The notes under the pieces were generated by a model, which did no database searches, was not told the origin of the DNA, and saw only the letters and a program-made list of their open reading frames with translations. Made by a program: the position numbers and the translations under genes. Of a DNA stretch of 8,374 nucleotides, positions 1 to 5,552 are shown in pieces. The stretch's first letter is position 1, and every line of letters starts with the position of its first letter. Source of the DNA: JAXGPP01 sp964436865 (GTDB lineage: Bacteria > Planctomycetota > Planctomycetia > Pirellulales > Thermoguttaceae); NCBI GenBank assembly GCA_964436865.1, contig CAYTFK010000309.1, forward strand, positions 1 through 8,374, written 5' to 3'.

Positions 1-54
1 CTCAACTGGAAGAGCCCACCCGAAGGCAAGGCGCAGCGGCAAGAGGAGTGCTGA
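1..54 (+). CDS. Possible 3' end of a rightward gene (fragment)
   Basis: Read from base 1, frame 1 gives 17 codons ending in TGA at 52-54, with the C-terminal residues NWKSPPEGKAQRQEEC. The charged, lysine- and glutamate-rich end looks like an ordinary protein tail. The position, ending about 55 bases before the stop codon of the next leftward gene, would make a normal convergent pair. However, frames 2 and 3 are also open across this stretch, and there is too little sequence to recognise a family. Treat it as a placeholder for a gene that may enter from the left. Confidence 0.2.
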   Translation, partial: LNWKSPPEGKAQRQEEC

Positions 55-110
55 TATCATATCCAGCCGGCAAGATACACGGCTGCCAGCTTCCTCTTTC
101 GAAAGCGCGC

Positions 111-2888
111 TCAAGGCATACGTGGGGGCGATGGAACGGGGACTTCTATTTCGTCGTCGTCATCGGCGACGAGGTGAACGGCCCATTCGGGATAGGGAAC
201 CGCAGTGCCGCGCTGGGCGCGCCAGAGGACGCGGTTAAGGGCGTCTTCCGGAGCGCGGTCGACCTGATCGAAGTTCATCTGCTCGCAGGCCAACGCGTCG
301 GCGCGGAGTTGCGGATCGGCTAGCGATTGCGGCTCGCCGTTCATCTGGTCGACCGGGATGTTGCTCGGCACCACGGTGAAGGGAGTCAGGTCGGGCGTGT
401 CGGTGAAACACTCTCGCAACGGTTCGGCGCTGGCGTCGAACTGGTTCATCGGCGGCAAGCCGAGGATCTGCTCGATCGTGCGGAGCACGCTGGTCGTGTT
501 GTACTGCGCGCTGATAACGGCGCGGCGGCGGGCGTAAGGGCTGGCGACATAGGCGGTCGTGCGGTAGCCGCTGACATGGTCCCAGCCGTTCTGCGGGTCG
601 TCTTCGATGCCGAGGATCGCCATCTCGGGCCAGAACTTCGAGCGGCTCAAGGCCTCGATGATGCGGCCGAACGCCAGGTCGTTGTCGGCCACGGTGGCCG
701 CCGGGGTGGGGCAGCCGCGCTTAGTGCCGCTTGTATGATCGTTGGGCAAGCAGATGATGACCAATTGGGGGAGCTCGCCGCGCGCTTCGAAGTCGCGTAG
801 CTCGCGGAGGATGAAATCAGCGCGGTACTGGTCCGGCACGGCCATACCCCAACCGACATAGCCCCGGGGAGAGAACGACCGCAGCGTCTCTACGGCTGGC
901 TCGCTCTCGAAAATCACTTCATCCGTGCCGTCCTTCCAGGTGCGGTAACAGGCGACGAAGTCGGGTTCGCCCGATCGCCCGGGATCGCGCCAGCGGAACC
1001 GGGGGATCATGAATTCGCCGTAGTTGCGCAGGCTGACGCGATGTCGCAGAGCATTGTCCCAGAGGAACCCGGCGGGTGAATAAGCCAACGCGTCGGCACC
1101 GTCGTCCGCCATGCCGTCCGGGTAGCTTCGCGGCCAACCGGCGAACGATTTCTCGAGGTAGTCGGTGCCGACGGCAGTGGTGCTCCATTGATGGCCGTCG
1201 GCGCTGAGGATGCCGGCGCAGTACGTGTTGTCCAGGAGCACGAACTCGCGAACCAGCTTGTGCTGGTTGGGCGTGATCTGTTCGCCGAAGATGCACAAGG
1301 CCGGATCGCCGTTGCCTTCCTTGATGTCGCCGAGCACCTGGTCATAGGTGCGGTTCTCCTTGATGACGTAGACGACGTGGCGGATCAGGCTCGGCTCGCC
1401 GATCCGTTCGGGTATGGCGCGGGGCGGCTGATCGGGGCGGGGCGGCAGGAGGGCGTCGCGGATCCGCTCGCGCCGGAGATTGTCCCACACGGTTTGCGAG
1501 AGCCCAGGAAGCTCGTCCGCCGCAGGAAGCGGAACAAGCGAGACCGAGCCATGGTACTGGTGCGTGTTGAAGCCGGTCGTGCCGGCGGGCGCGGCGTCCG
1601 GTCGCGTGGCCGCTGGCTGGAGCTGATGGCCCTTGATGTTCGCGACACACAACTGATGGCGAGCCGAATCAAAGACAAGGGCGCCCGGAAACCAACCGAC
1701 GGGGATCAGGCCGAGCAGCTTCGATTCCTTCTCTTCGGGCTCGAAGCGAATCACTGCGACGGCATTCTGGGTGCCGTTGGCGACATAGAGCGTGCGGCCG
1801 TCGGGGGCGAAGGCTAGCGCGTTGGGCGAGGCCCCGAAAAGGTCACTGGGAGAAGGCTTGGCCCAGATCGTCTCGACAACCGTGCTGGAGGCGATCTCGA
1901 TCACGCTGAGCGTATCGCTGGCCGCGTTGGCGCACACAAGATACTTGCCGTCGGGCGAAACGGCCAGGGCGCTCGAATGCAGACCGACGAGGATTTCAGT
2001 CGGTTTGCCGGTTGCCAGATCAATGGCCGTGATGCTCCCTTCGCTCGCGATGTGCCGCACCGGATCGACGCGCACCACCGTGCCGCGGCCCGCCGGCCCA
2101 GTGAGGTCGCCGGGCCCTGGTCGGCGGCCTCCCCAATTGGAGACGTACGCCCGGCCGCCAACGAGCACGACATCGTAGGGAGCCACACCAACTTCCCAGG
2201 TACGAAGCACGGCGCCGGATTCGGCATCGAGTTCGAAGAGCGTGTTGGACAGATTGCCGCAGACGTAGATCCGGCGGCCGTCGGCCGAGCAGGCCAACCC
2301 GGACGGGATCTCCTCCTTGCGGCGAGGCGCGTCGGCCGGGAGAAGCGGAATGCTCCGGGACTGAGCCACCGAACCGTCCGCCGCCACATCGAAGACCTTC
2401 AGGTCGCCATCTACGTTGCTCAGCAGGAGTCGCTTGCCGTCGGGAGTGAAAATCAATCCGGTGAAGCTGACTTGGCCTTTGGCACGAGGCTCGATGATCT
2501 GGGCGATCAGGTCGCCAGGCGTGCCTTGGCTGCCAGTGCGAATGGGGACTCGCTGCCGGATCTCGCCGGTAGTCGGGTCGAGGATAAGCACTTCGGACGT
2601 CTTGCCGGAAACGGCCAGGAGCCGGCCATCGGGAGAGAGTGCGAGAGTCTGCGGCCGCAGTCCCGGCAGTTCCACTTGAGTTCCGAGCGGGGTGATGACT
2701 TGGTTGACCGGCAGCACCGTCCGTCCGTCGGCCTGCCGGCCGACGCGCTCGGCACCTTCACCCGCTGCCGACGGAGACTCACCGGCCATGGTCTGTGCCG
2801 CAAGAACAACGACGACTGGGATGAGTAGGAGCCAATGGCTGCAACGGGGACGGCGGATGACAGATGCTGGCACAGTCACGTTCTGCAT
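111..2888 (-). CDS. Secreted YVTN beta-propeller / PF04185-type phosphoesterase fusion protein
   Basis: The 925-residue product has two parts. Residues 1-36 are a signal peptide: basic (RRPRCSH), then the hydrophobic run WLLLIPVVVVLAA, with likely cleavage near AQTMAGE. Residues about 75-385 are YVTN/YncE-type propeller blades with repeated 'SPDGRLLAVSG', 'TPDGKRLLLSN', 'SADGRRIYVCG', 'SPDGKYLVCAN' and 'APDGRTLYVAN' strands. Residues about 503-835 are an alkaline-phosphatase-superfamily phosphoesterase domain of the PF04185 (phospholipase C/acid phosphatase) type. Likely metal and catalytic motifs are KENRTYD (E511, N512, T514, D516), LPNDHT (D717, H718) and EDDPQNGWDH (D763, D764, H771). The C-terminus ends in an acidic DDDDEIE stretch and a Pro-rich tail. 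The start was chosen at 2888 because a GAGGAG sits 9 bases upstream and the signal peptide follows at once; the longer frame, opening at 2984, adds 32 non-signal-like residues. The gene lies 131 bases downstream of the ceramidase-like gene. The domain assignment is firm; the substrate (phospholipid, sphingomyelin or another phosphoester) is unknown. Confidence 0.9.
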   Translation of the reverse strand: MQNVTVPASVIRRPRCSHWLLLIPVVVVLAAQTMAGESPSAAGEGAERVGRQADGRTVLPVNQVITPLGTQVELPGLRPQTLALSPDGRLLAVSGKTSEVLILDPTTGEIRQRVPIRTGSQGTPGDLIAQIIEPRAKGQVSFTGLIFTPDGKRLLLSNVDGDLKVFDVAADGSVAQSRSIPLLPADAPRRKEEIPSGLACSADGRRIYVCGNLSNTLFELDAESGAVLRTWEVGVAPYDVVLVGGRAYVSNWGGRRPGPGDLTGPAGRGTVVRVDPVRHIASEGSITAIDLATGKPTEILVGLHSSALAVSPDGKYLVCANAASDTLSVIEIASSTVVETIWAKPSPSDLFGASPNALAFAPDGRTLYVANGTQNAVAVIRFEPEEKESKLLGLIPVGWFPGALVFDSARHQLCVANIKGHQLQPAATRPDAAPAGTTGFNTHQYHGSVSLVPLPAADELPGLSQTVWDNLRRERIRDALLPPRPDQPPRAIPERIGEPSLIRHVVYVIKENRTYDQVLGDIKEGNGDPALCIFGEQITPNQHKLVREFVLLDNTYCAGILSADGHQWSTTAVGTDYLEKSFAGWPRSYPDGMADDGADALAYSPAGFLWDNALRHRVSLRNYGEFMIPRFRWRDPGRSGEPDFVACYRTWKDGTDEVIFESEPAVETLRSFSPRGYVGWGMAVPDQYRADFILRELRDFEARGELPQLVIICLPNDHTSGTKRGCPTPAATVADNDLAFGRIIEALSRSKFWPEMAILGIEDDPQNGWDHVSGYRTTAYVASPYARRRAVISAQYNTTSVLRTIEQILGLPPMNQFDASAEPLRECFTDTPDLTPFTVVPSNIPVDQMNGEPQSLADPQLRADALACEQMNFDQVDRAPEDALNRVLWRAQRGTAVPYPEWAVHLVADDDDEIEVPVPSPPRMP

Positions 2889-2897
2889 CAATTCGAT

Positions 2898-2903
2898 CTC
2901 CTC
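2898..2903 (-). promoter_or_regulatory. Ribosome binding site of the propeller-phosphoesterase gene
   Basis: The minus strand reads GAGGAG, followed by 9 bases and then ATG at 2888. This near-ideal Shine-Dalgarno sequence decides the start codon of the downstream gene against the longer frame opening at 2984. Confidence 0.75.
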
Positions 2904-2924
2904 GGTCCAAGCTCGTCCTGAAGG

Positions 2925-2952
2925 ATAGTAGTCACGGTCATTTTGGCGCCAA
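2925..2952 (-). promoter_or_regulatory. Possible sigma70-type promoter for the propeller-phosphoesterase gene
   Basis: On the minus strand, TTGGCG (2947-2952) and TACTAT (2925-2930) are separated by 16 bases. Each hexamer matches 4 of 6 consensus positions. The -10 element ends 36 bases before the start codon, leaving room for a short leader with the GAGGAG site. The -35 element overlaps a 10-base palindrome, TTGGCGCCAA (2943-2952). If real, the gene can be transcribed apart from the two genes upstream. Matches of this quality also arise by chance. Confidence 0.28.
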
Positions 2953-3019
2953 CGCGGAATGCGGCTATTCCCATCGACTCGCACGCGATTATTCGGCCGA
3001 AACAGTTGCGCAGAATGGC

Positions 3020-4483
3020 CTATTCTCCCGGCTCGGCCGCCGGCGGTGCCTGCTTCCCTTCCAGCGCCAAGTCACGAACCGCGTCCAGTACAACTCGCTC
3101 GACCTCCGGCGCAAAAAAGCCGGCGGAAGTGCGGAGGTTCTGGCCCCAGATCCACAACGTTATGCCGATCGCCTCGTGCCCGCCCTCACGCACAACCTGA
3201 GCGGTCGGCAGGTATCCGAAGCAGTCGTTATTGAACCCGGCAACCCAGAGCTTCTCGCGGCCGATCCTCTGGGCCACAAGCGAGGCGTAGTCGGCGACCG
3301 GTTCGGCCGGCAGGGCGACCACCGTCAAATCGTGGCCGAGCTGCCAGACCGCCAGAGGCGCGCGATACGAGCGCGGCAACGTCTCACCGCGATCGAGCAC
3401 ACTGAGCATATGACGAGCCATGACAGCTTCCGCCGACGGCAGTGCAGCGCATGCCTCAAGCTCCGCCCGCGAGAGCGATTGCAGCGGCAGTTCGATCTCA
3501 CGGTAGCCGGTCAACAGGTCGCCGGAAATCGGCGCGAGTCTCGTGTCCAGGACGCGACAGACCTCACCGCCCAACGTGGCGCCGTGCTGGCGAGCGATAT
3601 CCAACGTGCCGCGCGGCGACGGGTTGGCGTCGGCGCCACAACCGCTCATGAACATCGCCTGAACGCCGGGATGCCGCGACTGAACGAACTCCTGGGCGAA
3701 ACCGGCGTAGTCCCCGGCGATCACGTTGTCGCGGCCAGTCAGCGAAGTGTTGTGGCAGGCACAACCGAACAACACGGCGCGGAGAGTTCCATCAGGCGCG
3801 TCGATCCGGAGCATCGGCACTGACCGATCAGTCGGACCGGAAGGGTTATCGGCCATTGCTATCCGACCGTCGCGCGGCAGTCGGCGGTTGGTAGGAAATC
3901 CTACCTGCCCTCTGCCCCAGGCAAGACGGGCGGGTTCGAGCCTCGCCAGGGCATCGCAGACTAACCGAACGAGCTTCTCGCGCAGTTCCTCGGTATAAGC
4001 CACGGTCTCACGGATGTCAGCCGTGGACATCGGCGGATGGGCCACCGAATTGGCTTGAGGCCATGGGTTCAGGCTGACAAGCGGTCCGGTGTGGCAATGC
4101 GACGCGTTGAAGAGCAGATCGCAGCGTTTGAGGCCGGTCTTCTCCTCGACCCGGCGACAGACCTCGTCGGTAACGACCGCGGCCTGGAAGCCGACCAGAT
4201 CGGCGGTGACAATTACCGCGCGGCGGCCGCGCGAGTCTTCCAACGCCAAAGCCTTGGCGTAGATCTCCTGGACCACCGAATCGAAGGGCCCAGTCCGATC
4301 GCCGTAGCCGAGCAATACGACGGGTCGCGCGGGCGTGATTGATACGCGTGCCAGTCCGACTTTCCACGACGCTTGGTCGGCGGCAGCAACCGCGGAACCC
4401 CCGATCGCGACCGTCATGATCGTCATCGCGGCGATCAAATGCTGACGCCAGCAATAGTGCATCCGTTCGATCAATCGTGTCAT
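3020..4483 (-). CDS. Secreted neutral/alkaline ceramidase-like hydrolase
   Basis: The 487-residue product resembles the N-terminal catalytic domain of neutral/alkaline non-lysosomal ceramidases (PF04734), zinc amidases that split N-acyl-sphingosines into fatty acid and sphingoid base. A signal peptide spans about residues 1-36 (hydrophobic LIAAMTIMTVAIGGSAVAAA, cleavage near AVAAAD). Family motifs occur in order: ASHCHTGP (H129, H131), GCACHNTSL (H244), GDYAGF (257-262), SGCGADANPSPRG (280-292, S289 in the region of the family's catalytic serine), ALPAEP (E394) and NNDCFGYLPT (Y424). The His, Glu and Tyr positions match the zinc ligand pattern of the Pseudomonas enzyme. The protein is much shorter than full ceramidases (about 650 residues) and ends soon after the catalytic part, so the C-terminal Ig-like domain is absent. 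The ATG at 4483 was chosen because it lies 16 bases after the upstream stop and directly precedes the signal peptide; the long extension of the open frame to 4795 overlaps the upstream gene. Fold is well supported; ceramide as substrate is inferred. Confidence 0.88.
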   Translation of the reverse strand: MTRLIERMHYCWRQHLIAAMTIMTVAIGGSAVAAADQASWKVGLARVSITPARPVVLLGYGDRTGPFDSVVQEIYAKALALEDSRGRRAVIVTADLVGFQAAVVTDEVCRRVEEKTGLKRCDLLFNASHCHTGPLVSLNPWPQANSVAHPPMSTADIRETVAYTEELREKLVRLVCDALARLEPARLAWGRGQVGFPTNRRLPRDGRIAMADNPSGPTDRSVPMLRIDAPDGTLRAVLFGCACHNTSLTGRDNVIAGDYAGFAQEFVQSRHPGVQAMFMSGCGADANPSPRGTLDIARQHGATLGGEVCRVLDTRLAPISGDLLTGYREIELPLQSLSRAELEACAALPSAEAVMARHMLSVLDRGETLPRSYRAPLAVWQLGHDLTVVALPAEPVADYASLVAQRIGREKLWVAGFNNDCFGYLPTAQVVREGGHEAIGITLWIWGQNLRTSAGFFAPEVERVVLDAVRDLALEGKQAPPAAEPGE

Positions 4484-4499
4484 CAGGGCAGCATCCCTG
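4484..4499 (-). promoter_or_regulatory. Intergenic hairpin covering the ceramidase-like gene's ribosome binding site
   Basis: The whole 16-base gap between the TAA of the upstream gene and the ATG of the ceramidase-like gene reads, on the minus strand, CAGGG-ATGCTG-CCCTG: a perfect 5-base-pair stem with a 6-base loop. The AGGGA that could serve as Shine-Dalgarno overlaps the 5' arm, and the start codon follows the 3' arm directly. Such an arrangement could couple translation of the two genes, since a ribosome ending at the TAA would open the stem. The sequence is clear; the function is inferred. Confidence 0.35.
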
Positions 4500-5363
4500 T
4501 TATTGCGGGGCGGGGCCTGCTTCTGCCAACCGCGCTTGCAGCGCCCGCCAGGCGGCCATGGATCGTTCGAGATTCTCGCGTTTGTCGCCGGGCACGGCGT
4601 AACATTGCAGGCCGATTGGGCCGCGGAAGCCTTGCGCCTTGAGGATCCGCAACAGCCGCAACTGGTCGAAATCACCGCGGTCCAGAGGCTGGATGAGCCG
4701 GTTCCAGTCGGTTCCGCCACTGTCGGCCCCGTTGATGGTGACCACGAACAGGTACGGCCGAGCCTCTTCGAGGCGCAACTCGAGATTGCGGTCACCTTCG
4801 ACCTTCAGCCAGTGACAAAGGTTGAACGTCACCCCAACGCTGGGAATGTCCACCTTGCGGGCGATGCGAACCGCATCCTGCACACTCTCGACGTAGAAAC
4901 CAGTGTGCGGGTAGAGAGCCACCTTGAGGCCGGATGCTTCGGCCATCGCGGCGATCTCGCGGACGATTTCCACCGCGCGGACATCCCCCTCCGTCGAGCC
5001 CGGCTTCAGTTTGGACGATCGCACATAAAGCCAAACGAATGTATCGCGGCCTTTGAGCTGGCTGATGGCTTCAGGCAGGCCCGGCTCGTACTTTGGCTGG
5101 TCGGGATCGACATTGGCGCCCACATAGAGGGCGTGCAGTCCCAGCTTGTGCTGGTCGAGGGCATCGAGCATGGCCGGAATGCCCTGGGTGCCCGAGGGGC
5201 CGATGCCGTCGAAACCCAATTCGGCGAGCATGGCCGCCTGCAATTCCGGCGTGGGATGCTTCTCGTCGGCCACTCCATTGGAGAGCACGAAGAACGGATT
5301 GGTCGGCGCGGCAAGCGCTGCCGAAGCAAACAGGGCCACAGCGACGAACAGGGCGGGTTTCAT
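4500..5363 (-). CDS. Secreted sugar phosphate isomerase/epimerase-like TIM-barrel protein
   Basis: The 287-residue product starts with a clean signal peptide (MKPALFVAVALFASAALAAP, cleavage after residue 18 or 19), placing it outside the cytoplasm. The rest fits a xylose-isomerase-like TIM barrel (AP endonuclease 2 / sugar phosphate isomerase-epimerase superfamily): FDGIGPSG (51-58), the helical QHKLGLHALYVG (71-82), LKVALYPHTGFYVE (146-159), VGVTFNLCHWLKVEG (176-190), VVTINGADSG (207-216), FRGPIGLQCYA (246-256). In classical members the metal is held by Glu, Asp, His and Glu. Here the matching places appear to be Y151/P152, N181, N211 and Q253, with H153 and H184 kept, so the usual reaction cannot be assumed. 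The start at 5363 is set by the signal peptide; no strong Shine-Dalgarno precedes it. It is the first gene of a leftward group, 16 bases ahead of the ceramidase-like gene. Superfamily assignment is good; substrate and activity are unknown. Confidence 0.82.
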   Translation of the reverse strand: MKPALFVAVALFASAALAAPTNPFFVLSNGVADEKHPTPELQAAMLAELGFDGIGPSGTQGIPAMLDALDQHKLGLHALYVGANVDPDQPKYEPGLPEAISQLKGRDTFVWLYVRSSKLKPGSTEGDVRAVEIVREIAAMAEASGLKVALYPHTGFYVESVQDAVRIARKVDIPSVGVTFNLCHWLKVEGDRNLELRLEEARPYLFVVTINGADSGGTDWNRLIQPLDRGDFDQLRLLRILKAQGFRGPIGLQCYAVPGDKRENLERSMAAWRALQARLAEAGPAPQ

Positions 5364-5403
5364 GGCAATTGCTCGGAGGGGGATGTTCGGAAGGCCGACC
5401 GCG

Positions 5404-5432
5404 ATTGTCGTCGCTGGGGCAGCCGGCAGCAA
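5404..5432 (-). promoter_or_regulatory. Possible promoter of the leftward three-gene group
   Basis: On the minus strand, TTGCTG (5427-5432) and GACAAT (5404-5409) are separated by 17 bases, and the -10-like element lies 40 bases before the ATG at 5363. The hexamers match the sigma70 consensus at 3 and 4 of 6 positions. The inverted repeat at 5442-5469 begins 9 bases upstream of the -35-like element. Spacing is right but the matches are modest. Confidence 0.27.
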
Positions 5433-5441
5433 GAGGTTAGC

Positions 5442-5469
5442 GATTTCCCCAGGGCCCCGCCGGGAAATC
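5442..5469. promoter_or_regulatory. Perfect 8-base inverted repeat in the divergent intergenic region (possible operator)
   Basis: GATTTCCC (5442-5449) and GGGAAATC (5462-5469) are exact reverse complements separated by 12 GC-rich bases. The element lies between the two divergently transcribed genes, roughly 80 bases from one start codon and 85 from the other. A two-fold symmetric site of this size suits a dimeric regulator. As RNA it could also form a hairpin, but there is no T-run to make it a terminator. No regulator gene is visible in the window. Confidence 0.35.
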
Positions 5470-5537
5470 CCTGTCGGGTATTTGTGCTGAACGGCAATCA
5501 AATGGATGGAGTCCGAAAACCGCGCCGCACGACCGTC

Positions 5538-5544
5538 AGAGGAG
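5538..5544 (+). promoter_or_regulatory. Ribosome binding site of the RTX-calpain gene
   Basis: AGAGGAG is followed by 8 bases and then ATG at 5553. This strong Shine-Dalgarno sequence fixes the start, and favours it over the in-frame ATG at 5502, which would add 17 residues and has no comparable site. Confidence 0.75.
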
Positions 5545-5552
5545 TTGCCGCC

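Noticed and set aside
64..85. Hairpin CAGCCG-N10-CGGCTG as a terminator between the left-edge tail and the leftward gene.
   Set aside because: The stem is only 6 base pairs with a 10-base loop and is not followed by a T-run on either strand; chance is a sufficient explanation in GC-rich DNA.
96..105. Palindrome CTTTCGAAAG near the left edge.
   Set aside because: A single 10-base palindrome without a partner copy or promoter next to it gives no basis for a function.
1977..3823. Two long rightward open frames (283 and 319 residues) opposite the phosphoesterase and ceramidase-like genes.
   Set aside because: They are antisense shadows produced by GC-rich codon use; their translations lack recognisable motifs while the leftward frames carry full domain signatures.
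4484..4795. N-terminal extension of the ceramidase-like frame by 104 residues.
   Set aside because: It overlaps the 3' end of the upstream gene, is Ser/Cys/Arg-rich without family similarity, and would place the signal peptide inside the protein.
4503..5552. The frame of the RTX-calpain gene stays open for about 1,050 bases upstream of its start, back to 4503.
   Set aside because: This part lies antisense to the TIM-barrel gene, its translation is low-complexity His/Arg/Gly-rich with no domain, and the AGAGGAG before ATG 5553 followed by the LEPR-XLL-like motif marks the true start.
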